The notes: generated by a model from the letters alone, not told the origin. 13,048 bases of DNA from an uncultured Bacteroidales bacterium (GCA_902488725.1 CABTXO010000016.1:1-13048), one strand, 5' to 3'. Positions 1 through 7,689 are shown, counted from the stretch's first letter. Numbers and translations: made by a program.

Positions 1-10
1 GACAATCTGA

Positions 11-42
11 CAAATGTAGTCACTTTTCGCTTTTTCAACAAA
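11..42 (-). promoter_or_regulatory. Bacteroidetes-type promoter for a leftward gene off the left edge
   Basis: Read on the minus strand this is TTTG (complement of 42-39), a 20-nt spacer, then TACATTTG (complement of 18-11). It matches the Bacteroidetes primary sigma factor pattern, -33 TTTG and -7 TAnnTTTG about 20 nt apart, at every fixed position. Transcription would start within the first few bases of the window and run out to the left. It is the best-formed promoter in the window. The gene it serves cannot be seen, so its role is inferred. Confidence 0.62.
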
Positions 43-124
43 TCCCGCGCCACCCCGCCGGTCCCTTTCCGCTTCACCTTTCCGCTTCGGGAAGAAGATG
101 GGACGGCAATCGGAGAATATTTCC

Positions 125-132
125 TACTTTTG
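125..132 (+). promoter_or_regulatory. Candidate -7 element for the YgjP-like gene
   Basis: TACTTTTG fits TAnnTTTG and ends 25 nt before the ATG at 158, a normal leader length for this phylum. No TTTG-like -33 box is visible at the expected distance, around 101-105. The call therefore rests on the -7 box and its position alone. Confidence 0.4.
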
Positions 133-157
133 CAGACAGCATCATTGAAGAACCTGC

Positions 158-994
158 ATGGACGGCGACAGAATCATCATCGACGATCAGATCGGGGCGG
201 TGGTGTTCCGCAGGAGCACCCGCACCCGGCGGATGAGTATCCGCGTTCATCCGGTTCGCGGCGTGCGCGTCAGTGTCCCCTGGTTCGCGCGTGAATCGGA
301 CGGATTTCGTTTTTTTCTGTCCCGGCGGGACTGGGTGCTGCGGACGATGGCCCGGCAGCAGAAAAAGTTGGCAGCCGCAGAAGATGGCGGTCGTGCGGTC
401 GCCCCGCTCGGAGACGGCTCTGTCATCCGTACCCTCCTGTCGGAAATCGTGTTCCGGGAAGGGGACAGGCCTGCGGTCGAAATCTTCCCGCTGGAAACCG
501 GAGAGCGCTCCTGGCTGAGTCTCGATCTTCCGATCCAGCGGAAGACCGTGCGGTTCACGGCTGCGACCGACCTGCAGAAGACCTTGACGGAAATCCTGCG
601 CGCCGAAGCGAAACTGCTTCTGCCGCGCAAGCTGCAATTTTTCGCCGCGCGATTCGGCTTTGAATATGCCCGCGTGGCGGTCAAGCACAACTCCTCGAAC
701 TGGGGCAGCTGCTCGGCCAAAGGGAACATCAACCTGAATCTGAATCTGGTGCGGCTGCCGGAGCCGCTCTGCGACTATGTCCTGCTGCACGAGCTCTGCC
801 ACCTCCACGATCTCAATCACGGCATCCGGTTCCACCGGGAGCTCGAAAAGCGGGTCGCCGACAACCTGGCCAGGCTGTCGCTGCTGGGAGAACCCGTGTC
901 CACCCGGTTGCTGGCCGATTTCCGTGCACACGGCGGCACCCTCCGCATCGACGAATTTCTCAGCCGGCAGGTGGCGCGTTATCGGTTGATCTGA
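158..994 (+). CDS. YgjP/DUF45-family zinc metallopeptidase
   Basis: A 278-residue soluble protein without signal peptide or membrane segment. The zinc-site motif HELCH lies at residues 211-215 and a probable third ligand is His221 in NHGIRFH, the spacing usual for the YgjP-like metallopeptidase domain (DUF45, M48/SprT-like fold). About 30 residues earlier is the family's WGSCSAKGNINLN block (182-194), where the common arginine before W is an asparagine. An N-terminal domain of about 130 residues precedes the catalytic part. Roughly 40 residues follow it, longer than E. coli YgjP. The physiological substrate of this family is not established; proteolysis is assumed from the motif. The ATG at 158 is preceded by a -7 element and gives a full-length domain. 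The gene ends 3 nt from the stop codon of the convergent CPBP gene. Confidence 0.88.
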   Translation: MDGDRIIIDDQIGAVVFRRSTRTRRMSIRVHPVRGVRVSVPWFARESDGFRFFLSRRDWVLRTMARQQKKLAAAEDGGRAVAPLGDGSVIRTLLSEIVFREGDRPAVEIFPLETGERSWLSLDLPIQRKTVRFTAATDLQKTLTEILRAEAKLLLPRKLQFFAARFGFEYARVAVKHNSSNWGSCSAKGNINLNLNLVRLPEPLCDYVLLHELCHLHDLNHGIRFHRELEKRVADNLARLSLLGEPVSTRLLADFRAHGGTLRIDEFLSRQVARYRLI

Positions 995-997
995 TCA

Positions 998-1933
998 CTA
1001 AGCGGTCAGGTCGACCGGGTCGGAGTTGCCGGCGGGACTTTGCAGCGGGATGCGCCGGATGTACCGCAGGGCGACGAGCAGGACCGCCGCGCTGGCGACG
1101 AACAGTACGGCATATTCCCAAGCCGGCATCAGGTCGACCAGGCTCTTGGCGTTCTCGACCTTTTCGCCGCCGAAGCGGGCGAGCATCGCAGACAGGAAAT
1201 TGTTGCAGAAGTGCATCAGGATCGTCAGCCGCAACGACCCCGTCCTGTAGTAGACATAGCCCAGCAGGCAGCCCAGCAGGAAGGCCGTGATGCCCTGCCA
1301 GAGGTTGCCGTGGATGGTGGCGAAGAAGAGGGCGGAAATCACGATGGCCAGGGCGGGGCTGAGGCCCCGCTGCTCTCGACCGTTCTTGTCCTTGCGCCGG
1401 TGGTTGAGGAGACCCCGGAGAATGATGCCGCGGCACATCCATTCTTCAAAGATCGGGGCGAAGACGCAGGTGCTCAGCAGGGTGATCCAGAGCGGGGCAT
1501 CCATCAGCATCTTCATCGCATTCTTCCAGGTCTCGGACATTTCGGGCAGGAAATGGTTCACGGTTTCCAGCATCAGCGCCGCCGCCAGGGTCGAAGCCAC
1601 GGCCAGGAGGGCGGCCAAGCCGCCGCCCTTCGGACCGAAGTGGTTGCTGTCCAATGCGTAACCGACATCGAACATCGCGTTCCGGCTGCTCAGGTACTTG
1701 GTGAAGATCACGACCGGGATGAACTGTGCGATGTAGACGATCGGGAAGAGGCAGGCGCTGCGGATCCCCATGACTCCGAGTTGGGAAGGGAGCATGACCA
1801 GCATTCCCAGGAACATTCCTGCCAAAAACCAGGCCAGGACGGAGAACATTCCGCCAATCCCCGGCGTGTACCAGGAAAAGCCCGAGAAGAAGTCGTAGTT
1901 CTTCGTCACTTTCCGGAAACTGAGCAACGGCAT
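998..1933 (-). CDS. CPBP-family intramembrane metalloprotease (CAAX protease-like)
   Basis: A 311-residue polytopic membrane protein. It carries all the CPBP (Abi/Rce1-like) motifs: EEWMCR at residues 163-168 (EExxxR), FATIH at 204-208 (FxxxH), and a third motif starting with His241 followed by NN at 244-245. Hydrophobic stretches lie near 27-50, 58-78, 103-122, 147-162, 193-207, 213-229 and 273-290. The family covers prenyl-protein CAAX proteases and bacteriocin-immunity-type proteins; the substrate here is unknown. I chose the ATG at 1933, which gives MPLLSF and lies 2 nt after the stop of the upstream nucleotidyltransferase gene. A longer frame is open to 2035, but the extra 34 residues are arginine-rich, lie inside that upstream gene, and look like overlap. 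It is probably co-transcribed with that gene. Confidence 0.9.
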   Translation of the reverse strand: MPLLSFRKVTKNYDFFSGFSWYTPGIGGMFSVLAWFLAGMFLGMLVMLPSQLGVMGIRSACLFPIVYIAQFIPVVIFTKYLSSRNAMFDVGYALDSNHFGPKGGGLAALLAVASTLAAALMLETVNHFLPEMSETWKNAMKMLMDAPLWITLLSTCVFAPIFEEWMCRGIILRGLLNHRRKDKNGREQRGLSPALAIVISALFFATIHGNLWQGITAFLLGCLLGYVYYRTGSLRLTILMHFCNNFLSAMLARFGGEKVENAKSLVDLMPAWEYAVLFVASAAVLLVALRYIRRIPLQSPAGNSDPVDLTA

Positions 1934-1935
1934 GG

Positions 1936-2871
1936 CTATTTCCAGAGCGGCGTCGGATAGACGCCCTTGTCCACGAGCTCCTGGAATTTCGCGACGACGC
2001 TCGGGCGGTCTTCCTTGTACGTGACACCGAACCAACGGGAGTCGGTCGAAAGCACTTCGCAGTTCAGCCGGTTTTCATGCATCAGCACGTCCACGGCGAG
2101 CGGAATGAAGAATTCCTTCTTGAGTTCCTGGATGTTCTGCTCCAGGAAGCGCTCGAACACCTCTTCGCTCAGGTTGAAGTAGTCCGGAGTGAAGCCCCAC
2201 ATGTTCATGGAACAGAGGGCCTTGCCGTCCAGTTCGACGTGGGTGGACCCGTCTACGGAATTGTCCCCGTAGACCTTTCCGTCGGCTTCCTTGCCGATGT
2301 TCAGGTGTTCGGCGATGCCCGTCAGGTGCAGGTCCTTGTCGTAGAAGCAGATGCCGCGGGACACGGTGCCGTGCTCGGACAGAGTGTTGTCCAGTTCGAA
2401 TCCTACGATGCTGCAGACGCCCTTCGAATCCGCATGGGTGCGGAGCCAGTCCGCGAGGATCAGGAAGGAATCCTTGCCGTAGTAGTCGTCTCCGTTGATC
2501 ACCGCAAAGGGTTCGTGGATCACGTCCTTCGCCATCAGCACGGCATGGGCCGTGCCCCACGGCTTCTGGCGCTCGGGGTTCAGGGTGAAGCGGGCGGGAA
2601 TCTTGTTCAGTTCCTGGGTGACGAACTGGATCTGCAGCGGCTCTCCGTCCGGTCCCTTCAGCTGGCTGTATTTTTTCCGTGCGACTTTCTCGAACTGTTC
2701 CTTGAAGTACTCGCGGACGATGTACACGACTTTGCCGAACCCGGCGTTCACGGCATCGTAGATTGAATAGTCGATGATGGTTTCGCCGCTGGGGCCGAGT
2801 CCGTCCATCTGTTTCAGACCGCCGTAACGGCTGCCCATTCCTGCTGCCAGGACTAGAAGAGTAGGTTTCAT
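1936..2871 (-). CDS. Nucleotidyltransferase, sugar-nucleotide pyrophosphorylase-like
   Basis: A 311-residue soluble protein with the Rossmann-like nucleotidyltransferase fold of sugar-1-phosphate nucleotidylyltransferases. The N-terminal nucleotide-binding loop LAAGMGSRYGGLKQ is at residues 8-21. The metal-binding block INGDDYYG is at 125-132, where the Asp pair would coordinate magnesium. The usual P-x-K-P stretch after the loop is replaced by MDGLGPSGE (22-30), so this is a divergent branch whose sugar substrate cannot be named. The expected reaction is NTP + sugar-1-phosphate to NDP-sugar + pyrophosphate. No acyltransferase (left-handed helix) domain follows; the protein ends shortly after the catalytic domain. 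The ATG at 2871 follows a TAAATTTG -7 element. It heads a two-gene leftward operon with the CPBP protease. Confidence 0.87.
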   Translation of the reverse strand: MKPTLLVLAAGMGSRYGGLKQMDGLGPSGETIIDYSIYDAVNAGFGKVVYIVREYFKEQFEKVARKKYSQLKGPDGEPLQIQFVTQELNKIPARFTLNPERQKPWGTAHAVLMAKDVIHEPFAVINGDDYYGKDSFLILADWLRTHADSKGVCSIVGFELDNTLSEHGTVSRGICFYDKDLHLTGIAEHLNIGKEADGKVYGDNSVDGSTHVELDGKALCSMNMWGFTPDYFNLSEEVFERFLEQNIQELKKEFFIPLAVDVLMHENRLNCEVLSTDSRWFGVTYKEDRPSVVAKFQELVDKGVYPTPLWK

Positions 2872-2891
2872 GGTATGCCTCTTAAAAAATG

Positions 2892-2923
2892 TTCGGTCAA
2901 TATGACAAATTTAACTATTTTTG
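2892..2923 (+). promoter_or_regulatory. Promoter for the FtsB/DivIC-like gene
   Basis: TATTTTTG at 2916-2923 matches TAnnTTTG. TTCG at 2892-2895, one mismatch from TTTG, lies 20 nt upstream. The predicted start of transcription near 2929 leaves a leader of about 40 nt before the TTG start codon at 2971. Confidence 0.5.
2906..2913 (-). promoter_or_regulatory. -7 element for the nucleotidyltransferase-CPBP operon
   Basis: The minus strand reads TAAATTTG, a full match to TAnnTTTG, 34 nt upstream of the ATG at 2871. No clear -33 TTTG is seen. It lies 2 nt from the rightward -7 element of the FtsB/DivIC gene, so the two promoters occupy overlapping DNA. Confidence 0.5.
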
Positions 2924-2970
2924 CATTGATAACCGCCTCGCGGCTCGAATCTTTCATATATCTGTAACAA

Positions 2971-3297
2971 TTGAGCAGGTTCAAGGACATCTGGGACACC
3001 GGAAAGGACGGAAGGAACGCGGAAAAGCGGTCTTTCATCCGCTATGCCATCCTCGCGACCGCCGTCTTCATCGTGCTGGTCGGCTTTCTGAACCAGAACA
3101 ACATCGTGCGCTGGGTCAAGGCCGGGCTCGAAATCCGGCAGCAGGAACGGCAGATGGAACGGTACAAGGCCGAAATCAAGCAGATGGACGACCAGATCCA
3201 CGGTCTGACGACCAGCCGCGATTCCCTGGAGCAGTACGCCCGGGAGAATTTCAACTTTGCCGAGCCCGGCGATGATGTTTACATCGAAGAAGACTAG
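2971..3297 (+). CDS. FtsB/DivIC-family septum formation initiator protein
   Basis: A 108-residue single-pass membrane protein. A basic N-terminal segment (1-22) precedes one hydrophobic helix (about 23-40). A charged, Q/E/K-rich coiled-coil stretch follows (about 52-82), and the protein closes with LEQYARENFNFAEPGDDVY (86-104), the typical C-terminal block of FtsB/DivIC proteins. These act with FtsL and FtsQ/DivIB in the divisome. The start is TTG. An in-frame TAA at 2965-2967 rules out an upstream start, and the next in-frame ATG (residue 62) would delete the membrane helix. Its TAG stop shares the palindrome CTAG with the stop of purB on the other strand. Length and domain order are normal for the family. 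Confidence 0.88.
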   Translation: MSRFKDIWDTGKDGRNAEKRSFIRYAILATAVFIVLVGFLNQNNIVRWVKAGLEIRQQERQMERYKAEIKQMDDQIHGLTTSRDSLEQYARENFNFAEPGDDVYIEED

Positions 3298-4655
3298 AAC
3301 CCGGTGTAGTTCCAGGGGGTGATCGCCCGCAGTTCTTCCTTCACGGATTCCGCCACCTCCAGCGATGCGATGAAGTCTTCGAGGGTCTTCTCCTCGACGG
3401 CGGCTCCGGTGCGCGTGAGCGCCTTCAGCGTTTCATAGGGATTCGGATAGTTCTCCCGGCGCAGGATGGTCTGGATGGCCTCGGCGACCACGGCCCAGTT
3501 CTTCCGGAGGTCTGCTTCAATCGCCGGTTCGTTCAGAATCAGTTTCCCCAGTCCTTTCTGCAGGGAGGCGAGCGCGATCAGCCCGTGGGCCAGCGGTACC
3601 CCGACGTTCCGCTGCACGGTGCTGTCGGTCAGGTCCCGCTGAAGCCGGGAGATCGGCAGCTTCAACGACAGGAAGGTCAGCACGGCGTTCGCCATGCCGA
3701 GGTTGCCTTCGGCGTTCTCGAAGTCGATCGGGTTCACCTTGTGGGGCATCGCCGAGGAGCCGACCTCGTTCTTGGCGGTCTGCTGGCGGAAATATTCCAT
3801 GGAGATGTAGGTCCACACGTCGCGGCAGAGGTCGATGAGGATGGTGTTGATGCGCCGCAGGCAGTCGAAGAGGCTCGCGAGGTTGTCGTAGTGGTCGATC
3901 TGGGTGGTCGGGAAGGAGCGCTTGAGGCCCAGCGAGGCGACGAAGCGGTCTCCGAAGCCGATCCAGTCGAGGTCGGGATAGGCGACCTTGTGGGCGTTCA
4001 TGTGCCCGGTCGCCCCGCCGAACTTGGCGGGATAGGACAGCTGCCGGAGCTGCCGGAGCTGCTCTTCGAGCCGTACGACGAACACCTCGAATTCCTTTCC
4101 GAGCCGCGTCGGCGTGGCAGGCTGTCCATGCGTTCTGGCCAGCATGGGGACCTCCTTCCAGGCCTCCACGTCCGCCTTCAGCTTTGACAGGACTTCCTGC
4201 AGGGCAGGGAGACAGACCTCCTCCAGCGCACCTTTCAGCATCAGCGGCTGGGCCGTGTTGTTGATGTCCTGGGAGGTAAGCCCGAAATGGATGAATTCCT
4301 GCCACCGGCCCAGGCCGAGTGCTTGGAACTGCTCCTTTAGATAGTATTCCACGGCCTTGACGTCGTGGTTGGTCACTTTTTCGATATCCTTGACCCGCTG
4401 TGCATCTTCGGGCTGCATTTTCCGGTACAGGTCCCGCAGCACGTCCGTCCATTCCGCCTGCGGCCGGCCGGTCCCTTCTCCGAAGTTCCGGAGCTGTGGC
4501 AGGGGAATCTCGCAGAGGGCGAGGAAGTACTCGACTTCCACGCGGATGCGGTTGCGGATGAAGGCATATTCACTGAAATAGTCCCGCAGCGGAGCGGTCT
4601 TGCCGGCATACCGGCCGTCGATAGGGGAAACGGCCAGCAAAGAAGTCAGGTCCAT
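3294..4655 (-). CDS. purB: Adenylosuccinate lyase
   Basis: A 453-residue enzyme of the fumarase/aspartase superfamily, close in length to E. coli PurB (456) and of the same long subtype. It removes fumarate from SAICAR and from adenylosuccinate in purine synthesis. Visible landmarks are the N-terminal SPIDGRY (10-16), TSQDINNTA (127-135), THGQPATPTRLG with probable general-acid His176 (175-186), and the mobile signature loop GSSAMPHKVNP (299-309), whose serines 300/301 include the probable catalytic base. The ATG at 4655 begins MDLTSLLAVSPIDGRY, matching the family start. It is the third gene of the leftward cstA-ATPase-purB operon, 3 nt after the ATPase stop. Its end overlaps the FtsB-like gene by 4 nt. 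No purine-type operator or riboswitch can be seen, because there is no leader before it. Confidence 0.97.
   Translation of the reverse strand: MDLTSLLAVSPIDGRYAGKTAPLRDYFSEYAFIRNRIRVEVEYFLALCEIPLPQLRNFGEGTGRPQAEWTDVLRDLYRKMQPEDAQRVKDIEKVTNHDVKAVEYYLKEQFQALGLGRWQEFIHFGLTSQDINNTAQPLMLKGALEEVCLPALQEVLSKLKADVEAWKEVPMLARTHGQPATPTRLGKEFEVFVVRLEEQLRQLRQLSYPAKFGGATGHMNAHKVAYPDLDWIGFGDRFVASLGLKRSFPTTQIDHYDNLASLFDCLRRINTILIDLCRDVWTYISMEYFRQQTAKNEVGSSAMPHKVNPIDFENAEGNLGMANAVLTFLSLKLPISRLQRDLTDSTVQRNVGVPLAHGLIALASLQKGLGKLILNEPAIEADLRKNWAVVAEAIQTILRRENYPNPYETLKALTRTGAAVEEKTLEDFIASLEVAESVKEELRAITPWNYTGF
4039..4061 (-). repeat. 9-nt tandem repeat inside purB (2.5 copies)
   Basis: The plus strand carries AGCTGCCGG at 4039-4047 and 4048-4056, then AGCTG at 4057-4061. 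In purB this codes for the repeated tripeptide pattern QLR-QLR-QL (residues about 199-206) on a helix. The unit is a multiple of three, so copy-number change would keep the reading frame. Confidence 0.7.
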
Positions 4656-4658
4656 GTG

Positions 4659-6233
4659 CTATTTGATTAAGTTTCCGAGAATGGAACGGGTGATTTCGCG
4701 AGTCACCGTGCGGGTCGCGGCGGAGGTGGCGTTCTTCATGACTCTGCCCGCGCCCTCCTTCACGCCGCCGGACCTGGACTTCTTCCCGGTCACGCGGTTC
4801 GACACGGCGCTTCCGATCAGGGTGCCGACGGTCGCAGTCACGGCCGTGATGACGGCTTTCGTGATCTTGCCGAGCATTCCCTTCCTGGCGGCTGCACTCT
4901 TGGCATCCGCCTTCTTGCCCTTGGCCCCTTCCGCTTCGGCGGCCTCCTGCTCGTTTTGCGCCAGCAGCTGCTCGAAGGCACTCTCGCGGTCAACCGGCTT
5001 GTCGTACTTGCCGTACAGTTTCGAAGCGTTGATGAGCTGGGTTCTGCGGGACGGGTCGATGGCTCCGATCTGGCTCAACGGGAAGAGAATCTTGGCGCGC
5101 TCCACGATGCCCGGAGCGCCCTTCTCGTCGAGGAAAGACACCAGGGCTTCACCGGTTTCCAGGGTCGTGATCGCCTCCGCCGTGCTGAAGGCCGGATTGG
5201 GGCGGAAGGTCTCGGCAGCCACCTGGACGGCCTTCCGGTCTTTCGGGGTGTACGCACGGAGGGCGTGCTGTACGCGGTTGCCGAGCTGTCCGAGGATGGT
5301 TTCCGGCAGGTCGGTCGGATACTGTGTCACGAAGTACACGCCCACGCCCTTGCTCCGGATGAGCCGGATCACCTGCTCGATCTTGTCCACGAGCGCCTTG
5401 GAAGTGTCGTCGAAGAGCATGTGCGCCTCGTCGAAGAAGAACACCAGCTTGGGCAAGTCCAGGTCCCCGACCTCGGGCAGGTTGGAATACAGTTCCGACA
5501 GCAGCCAGAGCAGGAAGGTGGAATAAATCTTCGGCTTCATCATCAGCTTGTCGGCCGCCAGGACATTCATGATGCCCTTGCCGCCTTCGCTCTGCAGCAG
5601 GTCGAAGATGTCGAAGGAAGGCTCTCCGAAGAACTTGTCGGCCCCCTCGTTCTCGAGGGTCAGGATGGCGCGCTGGATGGCACCCACGGAAGCGGTGGAG
5701 ATGTTGCCGTAGGTGGTGGTGTACTCCGCCGCATGCCGGGCGACGAAATTCAGCATGGCCCGCAGGTCTTTCAGGTCAATCAGCAGCAATCCGCGTTCAT
5801 CCGCGATCCGGAACACGATGTTCAGCACCCCTTCCTGGGTGTCGTTCAACTCCAGGATCCGGGTGAGCAGCTGCGGCCCCATCTCCGAAACCGTGGTCCG
5901 CATGGGGTGTCCCTGTTCTCCGAACACATCGAAGAAGCGGACGGGACAGCTCTGGAACTGCGGATTTTCAATGCCGAATTCCGGCATGCGTTTCTCGATG
6001 AAGCCGTTCAGACGGCCGGCTTCGGAGATTCCCGAGAGGTCTCCCTTCATGTCGGCCATGAAGCAGGGAACGCCTGCCTGGCAGAAGCTTTCCGCCAGCA
6101 CCTGCAGGGTGACGGTCTTGCCGGTTCCGGTCGCTCCGGCGATGAGCCCGTGCCGGTTGGCCATTCTTCCGAGGATCGAGAGAGGCCCTCTTTCGCAGTG
6201 GGCAATCCAAAGCCCGTGTTGTTGATCGAACAT
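4659..6233 (-). CDS. HerA/YjgR-like P-loop ATPase (DUF853 family)
   Basis: A 524-residue protein of the FtsK/HerA ATPase superfamily, resembling E. coli YjgR. Walker A is GATGTGKT at residues 33-40, followed by CFMADMKGDLSGIS (57-70), typical of DUF853. Walker B is LVFFFDEAH (263-271), with FVTQYPTDLP (301-310) as the sensor-like strand and an arginine-rich segment near 316-333. After about residue 430 the protein turns into a low-complexity tail rich in Ala, Lys, Thr, Ser and Arg that contains one short hydrophobic stretch (460-477). The molecular role of YjgR is unclear; DNA translocation or helicase activity is inferred from the superfamily. The ATG at 6233 lies 1 nt after the cstA stop, and purB follows after 3 nt, so the three genes are almost certainly one transcription unit. 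Confidence 0.9.
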   Translation of the reverse strand: MFDQQHGLWIAHCERGPLSILGRMANRHGLIAGATGTGKTVTLQVLAESFCQAGVPCFMADMKGDLSGISEAGRLNGFIEKRMPEFGIENPQFQSCPVRFFDVFGEQGHPMRTTVSEMGPQLLTRILELNDTQEGVLNIVFRIADERGLLLIDLKDLRAMLNFVARHAAEYTTTYGNISTASVGAIQRAILTLENEGADKFFGEPSFDIFDLLQSEGGKGIMNVLAADKLMMKPKIYSTFLLWLLSELYSNLPEVGDLDLPKLVFFFDEAHMLFDDTSKALVDKIEQVIRLIRSKGVGVYFVTQYPTDLPETILGQLGNRVQHALRAYTPKDRKAVQVAAETFRPNPAFSTAEAITTLETGEALVSFLDEKGAPGIVERAKILFPLSQIGAIDPSRRTQLINASKLYGKYDKPVDRESAFEQLLAQNEQEAAEAEGAKGKKADAKSAAARKGMLGKITKAVITAVTATVGTLIGSAVSNRVTGKKSRSGGVKEGAGRVMKNATSAATRTVTREITRSILGNLIK

Positions 6234-6234
6234 A

Positions 6235-7689
6235 TTACGCTTTATTTTGGTTTTTCAACAGATGGAACAGGATCAGGGAAAGCAGGAAGGTCGCGAGACC
6301 GATCCAGGGAGAGAATTGCATGGGAATGCAGAGTCCGACCTTGTCCACCAGGATGAAGGTCACGCAGACTGCGGACATGAAGGCTGCCGGAATCAAGGTG
6401 ACAAGGTACTGCAGCCCCTTTCCTTTACGGGTCAGATAGGCCGTGACCATCCAAAGCGTGAACACGGCCAGGGTTTGGTTCGCCCAGCCGAAGTATCTCC
6501 AGATTGTGTTGAATCCGTTCTGATCCGCGATATTGAACCAGAGCAGCAGGGCGGCCGCGGCGAAGAGCGGAATGCTGATGGCCAGCCGGTTGCGTATGGG
6601 CTTCTGATTGATTTTCAAGGACTCGGCAATGATGAGCCGGGCACTTCTGAGGGCAGTGTCTCCGCTGGTGACCGGGGCTGCCACCACCCCCAGGATGGCG
6701 AGGATGCCGCCGAACAAGCCGAGCCATCCTTCCGAAACTTTCGTAACGACCGTCGGCGCTGCAGCCGTGAGATCGGATCCGACCTGCGCAGCGCCTCCGT
6801 CGAAGAAAAACCAGGACGATACGGCGGCCCAGATCAGGGCGACCAAGCCTTCCGTGATCATGGCTCCGTAGAAGATCGGTCGACCGAGTTTTTCGTTCCG
6901 CATGCAACGCGCCATCATCGGACTCTGCGTCGCGTGGAAACCGCTGATCGCGCCGCACGCGATCGTGATGAACAGGCATGGAAAGACGGATTGTCCGTTC
7001 AGCCCTACGGAGGGACCCCTGTTGGACAGACCGTCCCAGATTTCCGGGATGGAAGGCCATTTGACGAGGAGCCCGATCATCAGCGAAAGGGCCATGAACA
7101 GGAGGGAGAAGGCGAAAATCGGATAGATCTTCCCGATGACCTTGTCGATGGGCAGCATGGTGGCTACGATGTAGTACGCGAAGATCACCGCACACCAGAT
7201 CATCATGGTCCTGGAACTGCCGTCCCCTGCGATGCCGCCCAGAATGATGGCCGGACTGTAGACAAAAACAGCCCCTACGAGCAGGAGAAGCAGGATCGTG
7301 AAGACCAGCATGACGCGCTTCGTCCCTTTGCCCAGATAGGTCCCGACGAGTTCGGGAAGCCCCGCACCGCCGTGCCGGACCGAGAGCATTCCGGAGAAAT
7401 AGTCATGGACGGCACCCGCAAAGATGCAGCCGAAGACGATCCAGAGGTAGGCGGAAGGCCCGAATTTGGCACCCATGACGGCCCCGAAGATGGGGCCGGT
7501 TCCGGCAATGTTCAGGAATTGGATCATGAACACTTTCCACGCAGGCATGGCGATGTAGTCTACCCCGTCGGCTTTCGCGAGGGCCGGGGTCGGGCGGTCC
7601 CGTTCCGGGCCGAACACTTTCTCCACGAAGGCGCCATAGAAACAATACCCTGTAATCAGAACGAGTATGCTGAAAATGAAAGAAAGCAT
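6235..7689 (-). CDS. cstA: CstA-family carbon starvation protein / pyruvate transporter
   Basis: A 484-residue polytopic inner-membrane protein with a dozen or so hydrophobic segments. Conserved CstA blocks are IQFLNIAGTGPIFGA (56-70), GAVHDYFSGMLSVRHGG (92-108), CGAISGFHATQSP (245-257), TSGDTALRSAR (341-351) and FGWANQTLA (400-408). E. coli members (CstA, BtsT) import pyruvate with protons and have also been linked to peptide uptake. This protein is about 200 residues shorter than E. coli CstA, as in the short form common in Bacteroidetes; it looks complete, not truncated. Substrate is inferred from the family. It is the first gene of the operon with the HerA-like ATPase and purB. A -7 element lies about 20 nt before its ATG and overlaps the divergent GH2 promoter. 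Confidence 0.93.
   Translation of the reverse strand: MLSFIFSILVLITGYCFYGAFVEKVFGPERDRPTPALAKADGVDYIAMPAWKVFMIQFLNIAGTGPIFGAVMGAKFGPSAYLWIVFGCIFAGAVHDYFSGMLSVRHGGAGLPELVGTYLGKGTKRVMLVFTILLLLLVGAVFVYSPAIILGGIAGDGSSRTMMIWCAVIFAYYIVATMLPIDKVIGKIYPIFAFSLLFMALSLMIGLLVKWPSIPEIWDGLSNRGPSVGLNGQSVFPCLFITIACGAISGFHATQSPMMARCMRNEKLGRPIFYGAMITEGLVALIWAAVSSWFFFDGGAAQVGSDLTAAAPTVVTKVSEGWLGLFGGILAILGVVAAPVTSGDTALRSARLIIAESLKINQKPIRNRLAISIPLFAAAALLLWFNIADQNGFNTIWRYFGWANQTLAVFTLWMVTAYLTRKGKGLQYLVTLIPAAFMSAVCVTFILVDKVGLCIPMQFSPWIGLATFLLSLILFHLLKNQNKA

Noticed and set aside
1934..2035. Longer N-terminus for the CPBP protease
   Set aside because: The extra 34 residues are arginine-rich, lie within the upstream nucleotidyltransferase gene, and are not part of the membrane domain. 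The ATG at 1933 gives normal operon spacing.
4956..6356. Open frame of about 466 codons opposite the HerA-like ATPase
   Set aside because: Antisense to a protein with intact Walker motifs; the product is Gly/Glu/His/Arg-rich and no family is recognisable.
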